This document shows, piece after piece, positions 24,774 through 34,465 of a DNA stretch of 41,247 bases. The position numbers and the translations under genes were made by a program. Numbering within the stretch: the first letter of the stretch is position 1; every line of letters begins with the position of its first letter. This DNA comes from Pegethrix bostrychoides GSE-TBD4-15B. GTDB lineage: Bacteria > Cyanobacteriota > Cyanobacteriia > Elainellales > Elainellaceae. Below the pieces are notes generated by a model, which saw only the letters and a program-made list of their open reading frames with translations, searched no databases and was not told where the DNA came from. Location: contig JAHHHV010000025.1 of the NCBI GenBank assembly GCA_019359155.1, forward strand, positions 1 to 41,247. Reading direction: 5' to 3'.

Positions 24774-26345
24774 ATGGTATCAGCAAATCTGCAATCCCAG
24801 CGTCAGGTCGAGCTAAGTCGCTGTCCCTGTGGCGGCACTCATTTTCCCCAGGATCACTGGCAGGCTGCTGAGGGAATGCCGCAGGAACCCGCAGCGTTAA
24901 TCAACGACCTGATCCGGATGGGTTTGTATCAGCCTGAAACGCTGGAAATGGCTCAAAGGCTGACAGAGCTGGAGATGAAGGAAGCATTGCTGCTGCGTCA
25001 GGTGGGCGGCGGCAACCCTGAACGAGAGAACTTTTGCCAAGCGCTGATTCAAGAAGCGGGCGGACTCGATCAGGTATTTGCCGCTGCATTTGGCGTGAAT
25101 GCAACCGAGTTTTTTAGTAATACGATCCGCAACAGCGAGTTTAGCCGCCGAGAATTCTTAAGGCGCGTCGTGGTCGCGGCAGCGCTGGTGGCGGCAGCAA
25201 GCTGTGGTCAGCAGTCTAACCAATCTGTGGCCGAATCGCCTGCTGCGGCCCCGGCCAACTTGGAGAAAACAGATCTGACGATTGGCTTTATTCCGATTAC
25301 CTGCGCCACGCCGATTGTGATGTCTGAGCCATTGGGCTTTTACAGCAAGTATGGCTTAAACGTCAGCGTTAAAAAGATGCCCAACTGGGCAGCCGTTAGG
25401 GATTCGGCAATTGCCGGAGAGCTAGATGCCTATCACATGCTCTCGCCAATGCCGATTGCAATTACCCTGGGACTCGGCTCTGCGGCATTCCCCATCAAGC
25501 TAGCCAGCATTGAAAACATCAACGGGCAGGCGATTGCCGTGGCGATGAAGCACAAAGATACGGTGAAAACAGCCAAGGACTTTAAGGGCTTCAAGATCGG
25601 CGTGCCATTTCCCTACTCAATGCACAATATGCTGCTGCGCTACTATCTGGCGGCAGATGGGCTGGATCCCGATAAAGACGTGCAGATTTCCTCTGTCCCG
25701 CCGCCCGACAGCGTCGCCAAAATGGCAGCAGGCGATATTGACGCGATGCTGATGCCCGATCCGTTTAACCAGCGCGCTGTGTTTGAAGAGGTCGGTTTCA
25801 TTCACCTGCTGACAAAAGATCTCTGGGACGGGCATCCCTGCTGTGCCTTTGCTGCCAGCCAGACCTGGATTGATGCCAACCCCAACACCTTCCGCGCCGT
25901 CAACAAGGCGATTGTGGATGCTGCCGCCTATGCCAATCTGCCAGCCAATCGACCGGAAGTTGCCAAAGCTTTGATTGAGCGCAAGTATCTGAACCAGCCT
26001 TTACCTGTGGTCGAAGCGGTCTTGACGGGCAAGTTTGAGGATGGCCTGGGCAATACCCAAAATGTGCCGGATCGAATTGGCTTTGACCCTTATCCCTGGA
26101 AGAGCTACGCCAAGTGGATTTCTTCACAGCTCGTGCGCTGGGATTTGATGCCTAAAGACAAAGCCAACTACGACAAAATTGCTCAGGAAATTTTTCTCAC
26201 CGACGTTTCAGCAGAACTCCAGAAAGAGCTAGGCCAAACGCCAGCTGCCGAAACGGAAAAAACTGAGACGCTCAAGTACGACAGCTTTGATCCCAAAAAT
26301 CCAGCGGCCTACGTCGATCAGCAGATCCAAAAGTTTCAGGTTTAA
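24774..26345 (+). CDS. cynA: Nitrate/cyanate-type ABC transporter substrate-binding protein with N-terminal extension
   Basis: 523 residues. Residues from about 155 on are an NrtA/CynA/SsuA-type periplasmic binding domain (LTIGFIPITCATPIVMSEPL, GELDAYHMLSPMPIAI, AMLMPDPFNQRAVFEEVG). A twin-arginine-like SRREFLRR (124-131) precedes a hydrophobic run and a lipobox-like AAASC (C144), so the mature part is probably a lipoprotein exported by Tat. What is odd is the 120 residues in front, with a CPCGG motif at 17-21. The ATG has GGGAG 8 nt upstream. An internal GTG at 25095 is a possible shorter start, without a clear ribosome binding site. cynS downstream favours cyanate as substrate. Confidence 0.85.
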   Translation: MVSANLQSQRQVELSRCPCGGTHFPQDHWQAAEGMPQEPAALINDLIRMGLYQPETLEMAQRLTELEMKEALLLRQVGGGNPERENFCQALIQEAGGLDQVFAAAFGVNATEFFSNTIRNSEFSRREFLRRVVVAAALVAAASCGQQSNQSVAESPAAAPANLEKTDLTIGFIPITCATPIVMSEPLGFYSKYGLNVSVKKMPNWAAVRDSAIAGELDAYHMLSPMPIAITLGLGSAAFPIKLASIENINGQAIAVAMKHKDTVKTAKDFKGFKIGVPFPYSMHNMLLRYYLAADGLDPDKDVQISSVPPPDSVAKMAAGDIDAMLMPDPFNQRAVFEEVGFIHLLTKDLWDGHPCCAFAASQTWIDANPNTFRAVNKAIVDAAAYANLPANRPEVAKALIERKYLNQPLPVVEAVLTGKFEDGLGNTQNVPDRIGFDPYPWKSYAKWISSQLVRWDLMPKDKANYDKIAQEIFLTDVSAELQKELGQTPAAETEKTETLKYDSFDPKNPAAYVDQQIQKFQV

Positions 26346-26348
26346 GCC

Positions 26349-27176
26349 ATGACAAACCAGGCGCTACGGGCTACGACAGCTCAGCCAAAGCCAATTCTCA
26401 ATCCAGACCAGCAGGCATTTCTGCTATTTATCGCCATTCTGCTAGTATTTCTAGGGCTGTGGGAGCTAGGGGCAACCCTGAAGATCTTCTTGCCGATTAT
26501 GCCTTCGGCCAGTCAGACTATCCAGGATTTCTGGTTCTGGATGTCCGATCCCTTTTTTGATAATGGCCCAAACGATCAGGGGATTGGCCTGCTGCTGTTA
26601 ACTAGCTTACGGCGTGTATTAACCGGCTTTTTAATTGGCTCTGCGATCGCCATCCCGCTAGGCATTCTGATCGGCTTATCTGAGGTCGTCTCTAAAGCAG
26701 TCGATCCCTTTATCCAGATTCTGCGTCCGGTTTCTCCGTTAGCATGGCTGCCCTTGGGGCTAGCGCTGATGCGAGACTCTGAGAAAACAGCGCTGTTTGT
26801 GATTGCCATTACCAGCATTTGGCCGACCTTAATCAATACTAAATTTGGAGTGAGCAACGTTGACGTCACCTATCTGAATGTGGCTCGAACGCTGGGCGCT
26901 TCGCGTTGGCGCACTATTACAAAAGTGATTCTGCCTGCCGCTGCTCCCAACATTGTGGCGGGTCTGCGGATCAGTCTTGGCATTGCTTGGCTGGTGATTG
27001 TTGCTGCTGAAATCTTGCTGAGCGGCGGCATTGGCTACTTCGTCTGGAATGAGTGGAATAATCTGAAAATCACCAGCATTATTACCGCTATCCTCGTGGT
27101 AGGTTTGGTGGGACTGATCATGGATCGCTTATTTGGTCTACTGCAAAATTGGGTCTCATTTGGACAGAGGTCTTAG
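26349..27176 (+). CDS. cynB: Nitrate/cyanate-type ABC transporter permease
   Basis: A 275-residue inner-membrane permease of the NrtB/CynB/SsuC family with about six membrane spans (for example FLLFIAILLVFLGLWELGA) and the cytoplasmic coupling loop ARTLGASRWRTITKVILPAAAPNIVAGLR (a typical EAA motif). It begins 3 nt after the cynA stop and its own stop lies 2 nt before cynD, so the three genes are one operon. Cyanate is inferred from cynS, since sequence alone does not separate cyanate, nitrate and sulfonate permeases. Confidence 0.93.
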   Translation: MTNQALRATTAQPKPILNPDQQAFLLFIAILLVFLGLWELGATLKIFLPIMPSASQTIQDFWFWMSDPFFDNGPNDQGIGLLLLTSLRRVLTGFLIGSAIAIPLGILIGLSEVVSKAVDPFIQILRPVSPLAWLPLGLALMRDSEKTALFVIAITSIWPTLINTKFGVSNVDVTYLNVARTLGASRWRTITKVILPAAAPNIVAGLRISLGIAWLVIVAAEILLSGGIGYFVWNEWNNLKITSIITAILVVGLVGLIMDRLFGLLQNWVSFGQRS

Positions 27177-27178
27177 CG

Positions 27179-28060
27179 ATGCAATCCTCTAAAACTATGC
27201 TTTCTCCTGAAACATCCGCGCCAGCAGCAGCTCATTTATCTCTGAATAACATCTCAAAGCTATTTCCCGGTCGAAATAGCTGGACTGATCGACTGTTGCG
27301 GCGCACCTCGAAAGAGTTCATGGCGATCTCCAATATCAATCTAGAGGTTGCTCCCAACAGATTTGTTTCAATTATTGGGCCATCCGGCTGTGGCAAGTCA
27401 ACGCTGCTCAATATCATTGCGGGTTTGTCTCAGCCCACGACGGGCAGCGTCAGCATCAATGGTCAATCGGTTACGGCTCCTGGCCCAGATCGCGGCGTTG
27501 TATTTCAGAACTATGCCTTGATGCCCTGGATGACGGTAGCTGAAAACATTCGGTTTGCGGTTGAGACGGTTTATCCGACGATGCCGATTGCTGAGCAAAA
27601 GTCGATCATGCAGGACTATATTGGCTTAGTGGGTTTAAGAGGTGCTGAAACCAAACATCCGCACGAACTCTCTGGCGGCATGAAACAGCGAGTTGGGATT
27701 GCGCGAGCGCTGGCGATTAACCCTCAGATTTTGCTAATGGATGAGCCGTTTGGGGCGTTGGATGCCCTGACCCGGGGCTTCCTGCAAGACGAAGTTGAAC
27801 GCATCTGGGAGCAAGAACGCAAAACTGTGATTTTGATTACCCACAGCATTGAGGAGGCGCTGCTGCTCTCTGACCAAATTGTGATGATGACACGCGGCCC
27901 TGCTGCCCAAATTGCTCAAGTGCTGGACGTGCCGTTTCCCCGTCCGCGCCGACGTGAGACGCTCGACCAATACCCCGACTACCACAGGCTAAAAACGGCG
28001 ATGGAACAGCACCTTTCCTATGAAACACGCGCGGTGGAAGAATCCCGGATTCGCCCCTGA
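27179..28060 (+). CDS. cynD: Nitrate/cyanate-type ABC transporter ATP-binding protein
   Basis: A 293-residue ATPase subunit from the ATG at 27179. Walker A is GPSGCGKST (residues 67-74), the signature is LSGGMKQRVGIARAL and Walker B is ILLMDEPFGALD. Residues 1-45 are a variable N-terminal tail and the C-terminus is short, as in NrtD/CynD-like subunits. A start ten codons upstream overlaps cynB but is not needed. The 66 bp after it contain a duplicated 13 bp unit (TAATCAAGTCT-type), and the cynS ribosome binding site lies at the end of the second copy. Confidence 0.93.
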   Translation: MQSSKTMLSPETSAPAAAHLSLNNISKLFPGRNSWTDRLLRRTSKEFMAISNINLEVAPNRFVSIIGPSGCGKSTLLNIIAGLSQPTTGSVSINGQSVTAPGPDRGVVFQNYALMPWMTVAENIRFAVETVYPTMPIAEQKSIMQDYIGLVGLRGAETKHPHELSGGMKQRVGIARALAINPQILLMDEPFGALDALTRGFLQDEVERIWEQERKTVILITHSIEEALLLSDQIVMMTRGPAAQIAQVLDVPFPRPRRRETLDQYPDYHRLKTAMEQHLSYETRAVEESRIRP

Positions 28061-28126
28061 CCCCTGTGTGATCAAGTCACGCAAACTGATAGTAATCAAG
28101 TCTATTAATCAAGTCTGGAGAACATG

Positions 28127-28576
28127 ATGTCAAACGCTGAAATTTCCGCAATCACGACAAAACTTCTGGAAGCCAAAAAAGCAAAAGGTGTGTCCTTTAC
28201 AGACCTGGAAGCCGCGCTTGATCGAGACGAAGTTTGGATTGCCGCTGTGATTTATCGTCAGGCAAGTGCTTCAGAAGATGAGGCCAGCAAACTGCTCCAT
28301 GCTTTAGGATTGAGCGAAGACCTGCTGCCTGAATTAACCTCCTATCCTGTCAAAGGACTAGGCCCGATTGTGCCCACCGATCCGCTGATCTACCGCTTCT
28401 ATGAAATTATGCAGGTCTACGGGATGCCGATGAAGGAGGTAATTCATGAAAAATTTGGGGATGGAATCATGAGCGCGATTGACTTCACATTAGAGATTGA
28501 AAAAGAAGCTGATCCGAAGGGCGATCGGGTCAAGGTGATCATGAACGGCAAGTTTTTACCCTACAAAAAATGGTAG
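28127..28576 (+). CDS. cynS: Cyanate hydratase (cyanase)
   Basis: Cyanase decomposes cyanate with bicarbonate to ammonia and CO2, so the operon can supply nitrogen from cyanate and detoxify it. The 149-residue protein has the catalytic triad of the family: arginine and glutamate in [12 protein letters not shown] (R90, E93) and serine in [10 protein letters not shown] (S116). The C-terminal dimer motif [15 protein letters not shown] is complete. ATG at 28127 is preferred because GGAG is 6 nt away; ATG at 28124 directly before it would have a spacing of only 3. Confidence 0.98.
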   Translation: MSNAEISAITTKLLEAKKAKGVSFTDLEAALDRDEVWIAAVIYRQASASEDEASKLLHALGLSEDLLPELTSYPVKGLGPIVPTDPLIYRFYEIMQVYGMPMKEVIHEKFGDGIMSAIDFTLEIEKEADPKGDRVKVIMNGKFLPYKKW

Positions 28577-28591
28577 CCTGGAGCATCACAG

Positions 28592-28726
28592 ATGAAATGC
28601 CGCAATTCATTGACTAAACCTGAAGTGAGAACAGCCTGGATACCTTTTATTACCAAAGTTTTGGCCTTCATCGGACTTTGGCAAGTGATTTCAAATAGCG
28701 CAGCGGTGCTGACTCGCTGGCTTTAG
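28592..28726 (+). CDS. Small single-span membrane ORF in the cyanate cluster, 44 aa
   Basis: A short frame starting at ATG 28592 with a good ribosome binding site (GGAG, 28580-28583, spacing 8) only 15 nt after the cynS stop. The 44 residues begin with a polar stretch (MKCRNSLTKPEVR), then a hydrophobic segment from AWIPFITKV through LAFIGLWQV, ending in LTRWL, which fits one membrane helix. No family is recognised. Position, start signal and hydrophobic pattern support a real peptide, perhaps an accessory of the transporter, but length is too short for certainty. Confidence 0.45.
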   Translation: MKCRNSLTKPEVRTAWIPFITKVLAFIGLWQVISNSAAVLTRWL

Positions 28727-28769
28727 GGTCTCACTCATCTAAAACGTGAACTTTATTCAGAGCTAACCT

Positions 28770-29225
28770 ATGGCTAATAGCATCAGCGTTGAGCAAACAA
28801 GCAACTCGAAACCACCTCTGCCGCCATTTACGCTAGAGACTGCCAAAGCCAAAGTGCAGGCGGCTGAAGATGCTTGGAATACGCGCGACCCGGAGCGGGT
28901 TGCTTTAGCCTATACCGAAGATTCTGAATGGCGAAATCGCACTGAGTTTTTTAGCGGGCGAGATGCCATTAGAGAGTTTTTGAAGCGCAAGTGGGCTAAA
29001 GAGCTGGACTACCGCCTCAAGAAGGAGCTTTGGTGCTTTATGGATCATCGAATTGCGGTGCGCTTTGAATATGAATGGCATGACGAGGCTGGATGCTGGT
29101 CTCGTGCTTACGGCAACGAGAACTGGGAGTTTGCCGAGAACGGCCTGATGATGCGGCGGTTTGCCAGCATTAACGATCTGCCGATTCAAGAGTCTGAGCG
29201 CAAGTTTCGCTGGGAGCGCGTCTGA
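28770..29225 (+). CDS. DUF1348 / SnoaL-like NTF2-fold protein
   Basis: A 151-residue protein. After a 20-residue disordered N-terminus the sequence reads as an NTF2-like barrel of the DUF1348 type: [40 protein letters not shown] and [24 protein letters not shown] are family-like, with a conserved C-terminal [11 protein letters not shown]. Members bind or convert small molecules, but function is not established. No signal peptide. It follows the cyanate genes with no terminator seen, so it may belong to the same transcript; the ribosome binding site is weak. Any link to cyanate is unproven. Confidence 0.88.
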   Translation: MANSISVEQTSNSKPPLPPFTLETAKAKVQAAEDAWNTRDPERVALAYTEDSEWRNRTEFFSGRDAIREFLKRKWAKELDYRLKKELWCFMDHRIAVRFEYEWHDEAGCWSRAYGNENWEFAENGLMMRRFASINDLPIQESERKFRWERV

Positions 29226-29379
29226 TTTTCAGGAAATAGTCGTTTTCAATACAATTTTTCAAGACACTTTTTTAATACACTTTAGTATTCAAGACAACCG
29301 ATTTATTAAGGCGACTTTGGCAAACAGCTGTTTGATCCGGCTATTTGATCAAAGTGAGCGACTGAATATTTTACTGCCC

Positions 29380-30393
29380 ATGACGACTGCACCTGACCTG
29401 AACCACTTTCTGCATGACAAACAGCCACTGTGGAACAGTCTGGCGATTGGCTATGCTGTCGGCGGATATGCGCTGGGAATCTGGCTAATTCTGGATGCGA
29501 ACGTTTGGCTGAACGGTTTAGGTGTTCTGCTGCTCACCCACAGCCTGGTGATTTCAGCCTATCTATCCCATGAGTTCATGCACGGCACCATTTTTGACAG
29601 TCTCTCAGCAAATGCCAGAGGTGGAAACCTGATGCTGTTTCTGAACGGGGGCTGCTATGGACGCTTTCAGGAACTGATGAAGATGCATATTGCCCATCAT
29701 GTGAATCGAGTAGACTACTACCGATTCGATCTGGCGGCATTTTTGCAGGCTTTGCCGCCGCCGCTTCGCTGGATCCTGCTGGGGCTAGAATGGCTCTACT
29801 TTCCGGCGCTGGCTTTTCTGCTGCGGCTGCGGGCAATTCTGGCTCCCTTTTTCAGTCCCGAACGGCGAGATGAGCGACTGCGGGTTGTGCTGCTGCTGAG
29901 CGGGCGGGGGCTATTGTTCGGACTGCTGACCTATCTGACTCCCAAGGCGCTGCTGCTCTACTTCTTGTCCTATATCGGCATGATTCACCTGCTGCGATTT
30001 CTGGATGCCTTCCAGCATACCTACGAAGTATTTCCAGTCGGCGCGACCTTGCCCAAACGCGATCACGCTCACGAGCAGGCCAACACGTTTTCAAATTTGC
30101 TCTCCAAGCGCCACCAATGGCTGAACTTGCTGTTCCTTAACTTTGGCTATCACAATGCCCATCACGAGCTGATGAAATGTCCCTGGTATAGCCTGCCAGA
30201 GCTGGATCAAGCGCTGTATCAGGGTGGAGAAGTGCAGTACGTGACGCTGCCGCAGCTGTTAGGCAACTATCATCGCTTTCGGCTGGCTCGCATTTTTAAC
30301 GGGCAGGGACAGGCGGTAGATCCGCAGGGAAATCTTCAGCTGGAGACATTTTACGGTGGTATAGAAGTTTCGTTTCTGGTTGTGCCTGCCTGA
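29380..30393 (+). CDS. Membrane fatty acid desaturase/hydroxylase-like diiron enzyme
   Basis: 337 residues from the ATG at 29380 (the open frame runs further upstream but lacks conserved sequence). Three histidine boxes for the diiron centre are visible: HEFMH (64-68), HIAHH (103-107) and HNAHH near the C-terminus. At least four hydrophobic segments alternate with them. The family includes acyl-lipid desaturases and carotenoid ketolases or hydroxylases; short conserved motifs do not decide which, so no symbol is given. It ends 2 nt before the converging hybrid kinase gene. Confidence 0.85.
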   Translation: MTTAPDLNHFLHDKQPLWNSLAIGYAVGGYALGIWLILDANVWLNGLGVLLLTHSLVISAYLSHEFMHGTIFDSLSANARGGNLMLFLNGGCYGRFQELMKMHIAHHVNRVDYYRFDLAAFLQALPPPLRWILLGLEWLYFPALAFLLRLRAILAPFFSPERRDERLRVVLLLSGRGLLFGLLTYLTPKALLLYFLSYIGMIHLLRFLDAFQHTYEVFPVGATLPKRDHAHEQANTFSNLLSKRHQWLNLLFLNFGYHNAHHELMKCPWYSLPELDQALYQGGEVQYVTLPQLLGNYHRFRLARIFNGQGQAVDPQGNLQLETFYGGIEVSFLVVPA

Positions 30394-30395
30394 AT

Positions 30396-32312
30396 TTAGC
30401 TCGCCGATGTCAGCGGCTGACTGAGCTGGATCAGCTGGTCAAAGCGATAGTTGTCCACCAGCTGACTCAAAGCAGCGCTCAGCGTTGGCTGCTCGGTGGC
30501 AATCTGGTCAATCAGTTTGCGGCTTGCCCGCTCATCGCACTGCTCAACGGCGCTATGGAACTGCTCTAGCCAGCCAGCAGGCAGCATTTGCAGCAGCTCT
30601 GGCTGGACGGACAGATCGACTAGGGGCGGCAAATATCTGGGCGAAGCAGGCGAGATAGTCGGCGAGAGAGTGGACAAGACAGCGGGCGGTAGCTCGATAT
30701 CGAGCTGCTGGAACACCAGCTCTAGCAGCTTTTCTTGGCGAAACGGCTTCGTCAGAAAGCCGTCGCATCCAGCTTTGACGCTGTCTTGCTGGTCTTCAGA
30801 AAAGGCGTTTGCCGTCAGCGCAATCACTTTGGTGGCCGTTCTCCGTGGCGGGCAGAGTGACTGCTCCCTAGCGCGAATGCTGCGGGTGGCCTCGTAGCCA
30901 TTCAGCACAGGCATCCGCACATCCATCAAAATCAGGTCAGGCTGCCACTGCTGCCAGAGGGCTAGCGCCTCCTGCCCATTCTCGACGGCTTGAACCGCAA
31001 ACCCCCGTTTTTGCAGCAGCCGACTCAAGAGCATCTGGTTTTCAGCGTTATCTTCAGCAATCAGAATGCGGTGATCGGGAGCATTGGGAATCAGCGCAGC
31101 TAGATTGGAATCGGCAGCTCTGGCGCTGGTAGGTTCAGCATCTTGAGTCAGCCCAACGGGAATCTGAAAGCTAAAGCAGCTGCCTTGATTCACCTGACTC
31201 GCAACGCTGATCTCACCGCCCATCAGCTCGACAAAGCGACGGCTAATTCGCAGCCCTAGCCCTGTGCCTTCCTGCGCCTGTCTGCCTGTTTCGGTCTGCT
31301 GAAACGCCTCAAATAGCTTGTCTAGCTCCTCTGGGGCAATGCCGCTGCCTGTATCGGCCACCTCAAAACTGAGCAGCGCGGAGGCTCTGTGGCTTGAGGT
31401 GCTGAAGGCAGCGCAAGCAGCGGGAGCAGAAACACGCAGATTAATCTGGCCGCAGTCGGTAAACTTGACGGCGTTGCTCAAGAGATTGAGCAATATCTGC
31501 CGCAGCTTACTTTCGTCTGCTCTAATGTACTCAGGTAAATCCGAGCAATATTCAATCACTAGATCTAGACTTTTGGCAGCAGCTCTCAGTCCCAGCATGG
31601 CCTGGATGCTGTTGAGCAGGTTATGCAGGCTGAAAACCGTTTCAAACAGCGTGGCTTTTCCCGCCTCGATTTTGGATATTTCCAAAACATCATTGACGAG
31701 CTTCAGCAATTGGTCGCTGCTCTGGGCAATAATTTCGACATACTGCTGATGGTCATCGCTGAGCTGATCGAGCTGAAGCAGCTGCGTAAATCCAGAGATG
31801 GCGTTGAGCGGCGTGCGAAACTCATGGCTCATATTGGCTAAAAATTCGCTCTTGGCCTGATTGGCGGCATCGGCAGCTTCCTTGGCTCTCGTCAGCTCAT
31901 CGGTATGGCGCAAGGTCTGAATCTGCCGCTCCAAATCCTGATTGATCCGCTCCAGCACTGCGGGGGAGCGCAGCGCCAAAAACTGCGGCAATAGCTCGAT
32001 GAGCTGCCAAGCCGTATAGAGCGAAACCCCGGCGGTCATTGCCTTTTCAAGACCCGCCAGCCAGTAGGCGGGATACCAAAGCGTCCAAATATCCAGCAGG
32101 TGCCCCACTCCACAGAAAACAATAAAGGCGCTGAAGAGCAGGAATACTTTCGAGAGATGTAGATCCTGACGCTGTTGGGCGAAGTAGAGCAGCAGCATCG
32201 GAATCGAGAAGTAGGCGATGGCAATCAGGGCATCGCTGGCTAAATGCAGACCGACTAGGGGCGTTTGCCAAAGGTAACAGTGCCCATGCGGAATATACGG
32301 ATTCAACGGCAT
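30396..32312 (-). CDS. Ethylene-receptor-type hybrid histidine kinase
   Basis: 638 residues. The N-terminal 110 residues have three membrane spans like plant ETR1. Residues D27, Y34, I37, I64, C67 and H71 align with ETR1 D25, Y32, I35, I62, C65 and H69, which bind copper and ethylene. Then come a coiled linker, the phosphoacceptor histidine in [15 protein letters not shown], an ATPase domain, a receiver ([13 protein letters not shown]) and a C-terminal helical segment that looks like a degenerate HPt domain without a clear phosphorylatable HxxKG. There is no GAF domain. ATG 32312 has GGGAG 6 nt upstream and is better than the TTG five codons earlier. No partner gene was identified. Confidence 0.9.
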   Translation of the reverse strand: MPLNPYIPHGHCYLWQTPLVGLHLASDALIAIAYFSIPMLLLYFAQQRQDLHLSKVFLLFSAFIVFCGVGHLLDIWTLWYPAYWLAGLEKAMTAGVSLYTAWQLIELLPQFLALRSPAVLERINQDLERQIQTLRHTDELTRAKEAADAANQAKSEFLANMSHEFRTPLNAISGFTQLLQLDQLSDDHQQYVEIIAQSSDQLLKLVNDVLEISKIEAGKATLFETVFSLHNLLNSIQAMLGLRAAAKSLDLVIEYCSDLPEYIRADESKLRQILLNLLSNAVKFTDCGQINLRVSAPAACAAFSTSSHRASALLSFEVADTGSGIAPEELDKLFEAFQQTETGRQAQEGTGLGLRISRRFVELMGGEISVASQVNQGSCFSFQIPVGLTQDAEPTSARAADSNLAALIPNAPDHRILIAEDNAENQMLLSRLLQKRGFAVQAVENGQEALALWQQWQPDLILMDVRMPVLNGYEATRSIRAREQSLCPPRRTATKVIALTANAFSEDQQDSVKAGCDGFLTKPFRQEKLLELVFQQLDIELPPAVLSTLSPTISPASPRYLPPLVDLSVQPELLQMLPAGWLEQFHSAVEQCDERASRKLIDQIATEQPTLSAALSQLVDNYRFDQLIQLSQPLTSAS

Positions 32313-32502
32313 CAACAGCTCCCACAATCCAACGGCTAATCAACAGCTTTAGCGGCGATTTGTCAGGTTTGGGCAAGTTTCGGCAGGTTTGGTAGCAAAT
32401 CTGCTTTTAGCCAAGCTCTAGCTCTACCCACAGACAGAAGTCCCTAGACATTTACAGATGATATATAGATATATTACACAGATGTTGACGAGCTGTCAGA
32501 GT

Positions 32503-32520
32503 GATCAATTGCACTTGATC
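32503..32520. promoter_or_regulatory. Palindrome GATCAA-N6-TTGATC in a divergent intergenic region
   Basis: A perfect 6-6-6 inverted repeat lies about 90 bp before the ABC transporter gene and 190 bp before the hybrid kinase gene. The same 294 bp region has AT-rich tracts (near 32460-32478). It may be an operator, but no regulator is known. Confidence 0.35.
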
Positions 32521-32606
32521 GCCTGCCCAAGCTGCTGCTGCTACCGCTGCTCACAGCGCCCACCCCTTTAACGTTACGATTGCGGAAGCGTTTTGGATGA
32601 AGCGGC

Positions 32607-34388
32607 ATGAGAAGCACAGCGCCAGTAATCGCATCTGAGCAAAAGTCGGGGCAGCAGATTTCGACACTGAGGCGGTTTTTGCAGTATCTGCGTCCCTACC
32701 GGGCTGAGCTGCCAGCGGCGCTGATGCTGGTAGCCATTGGCGGCACAACTCAGGCGATCGGGCCGTTTTTGATTGGCTGGTCGATTGATCACCTGATTGT
32801 GCCGGGTAATCTGCGTGGCTTGATTGGGATGCTCAGCGGTTTGGCGGGGATCTATCTGCTGGGCGTGACGGCGATTCGGGGGCAGATTTTGCGGGTCGGC
32901 TGGATTATGCAGCGGCTGCTGGCCAATCTGCGACAGGATATTTTCACCAAAATTCAAAGCCTGCCGATTAGCTTTTTTGACCGCAGCGAGACGGGGGATT
33001 TGATGAGCCGGCTGCTGAATGACGTGAACACCGTCAATCAAGCCTTTGGGCAGACGGTGGCGCAGATGTTGGGCAACCTGTTTAGCCTAGTCGGTATCGT
33101 GATTGCCATGCTCTCGATTGACCTGCGGCTGGGGCTGCTCAGCAATCTGGTGGTGCCGCTAATGATTTTTACAACCGGGCTGTTTGCGCGCTGGGCGAGG
33201 TCGCGGTTTCGGGTGACGCGCCAGACAATTGGCGAACTCTCTAGCCGCCTTGAAGAAGATATTAGCAGCGTCCGGGAAGCGCAGGCGTTTAATCGGGTGC
33301 AGCTGAATATTGCCGAGTTTGATTCGCTGAATGCTGCCAATCGGGATGCCAACGTGCAGGCGGTGGCGATTACCGCAGCCTTCCTGCCCTCGATTGATTT
33401 TCTGAACACGCTGGCCACGGCGGCGGTGTTGGCTTATGGTGGCTATCTAGCGGTCACCGGACAGATTACGGTGGGAGTCGTCACGGCGTTCTTGCTCTAT
33501 GTGCAGCTGTTCTTCCGCCCGATTCAAATCCTTAGCCAGTTTTATACGCAGGCGCAGTCGGCTTTGGCAGGGCTGGAGCGGATTTTTCTGCTGCTGGATG
33601 AACCCGTGACGCTCCAGGATGCTGCCGCCGCGACCGAGATGCCGCCGATTCGCGGCGAGGTGGCATTCCGGCAGGTGGAGTTTGGCTATTCTGCCAATCA
33701 GCGTGTCCTCAACGGCATAGATTTGCTGGCTCAGCCCGGTCAGATGGTCGCGCTGGTGGGGCCAACGGGAGCCGGGAAAAGCACGATTATTAACCTAATT
33801 TTGCGTTTTTATGACGTGACGGCGGGGGCGGTTTTGATTGACGGAATTGATATCCGCAGCGTCACGCAGGCGAGTCTACGCCGTCAGATTGGGATTGTGC
33901 TGCAAGATAATCTGCTGTTCAGCGGCACGGTGGCTGAAAATATTGCCTTTGGCTTGCCGGGTACGCCGCAGGCTGAGATTGAGGCCGCCGCGCAGCTTGC
34001 TAACGTGCATGAATTTATTACCTCGCTGCCGCAGGGCTACAGCACGCAGCTGGGCGAACGGGGTGCGCCGCTGAGTCAGGGGCAGCGCCAGCTGATTAGC
34101 ATTGCGCGGGCGGTGCTGATCAATCCGCGTATTTTGATTTTGGATGAGGCGACGAGCAGTATTGACACGCGAACGGAAGGCTTGGTGCAGGCGGCGATTG
34201 CCAAGCTGCTGAAAAACCGCACGAGCTTTGTGATCGCGCATCGGCTCAGCACCGTGACTCAGGCGGATCAGGTGCTGGTGATTCAGCAAGGCCAAATTGC
34301 CGAGTGCGGTACGCATCAGCAGCTCATGGCGCTCCAGGGGCTTTATGCCAATCTCTATGCGCTTCAGTTGGGCAGTAGCGTTCAGTAG
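32607..34388 (+). CDS. ABC half-exporter, transmembrane and ATPase domains fused (1)
   Basis: A 593-residue type IV-like exporter half. Residues about 30-320 form six membrane spans (TM segments around LMLVAIGGTTQAIGPFLIGW and IGMLSGLAGIYLLGVTAIR), followed by a nucleotide-binding domain with Walker A GPTGAGKST, signature LSQGQRQLISIARAVL (LSQGQ instead of LSGGQ) and Walker B ILILDEATSSID. The closest styles are MsbA/MdlB/LmrA lipid or drug exporters; substrate unknown. It faces the second half-exporter at 36295 across a 1.9 kb gap. It may work as homodimer or as partner of that protein. Confidence 0.92.
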   Translation: MRSTAPVIASEQKSGQQISTLRRFLQYLRPYRAELPAALMLVAIGGTTQAIGPFLIGWSIDHLIVPGNLRGLIGMLSGLAGIYLLGVTAIRGQILRVGWIMQRLLANLRQDIFTKIQSLPISFFDRSETGDLMSRLLNDVNTVNQAFGQTVAQMLGNLFSLVGIVIAMLSIDLRLGLLSNLVVPLMIFTTGLFARWARSRFRVTRQTIGELSSRLEEDISSVREAQAFNRVQLNIAEFDSLNAANRDANVQAVAITAAFLPSIDFLNTLATAAVLAYGGYLAVTGQITVGVVTAFLLYVQLFFRPIQILSQFYTQAQSALAGLERIFLLLDEPVTLQDAAAATEMPPIRGEVAFRQVEFGYSANQRVLNGIDLLAQPGQMVALVGPTGAGKSTIINLILRFYDVTAGAVLIDGIDIRSVTQASLRRQIGIVLQDNLLFSGTVAENIAFGLPGTPQAEIEAAAQLANVHEFITSLPQGYSTQLGERGAPLSQGQRQLISIARAVLINPRILILDEATSSIDTRTEGLVQAAIAKLLKNRTSFVIAHRLSTVTQADQVLVIQQGQIAECGTHQQLMALQGLYANLYALQLGSSVQ

Positions 34389-34465
34389 CATGGCAAAAGG
34401 CGATGGTCAGATCGACTAGACCAGATCGAGTAGAATAGCTGTACTGTCCTGAATTGGTTTGTCGC

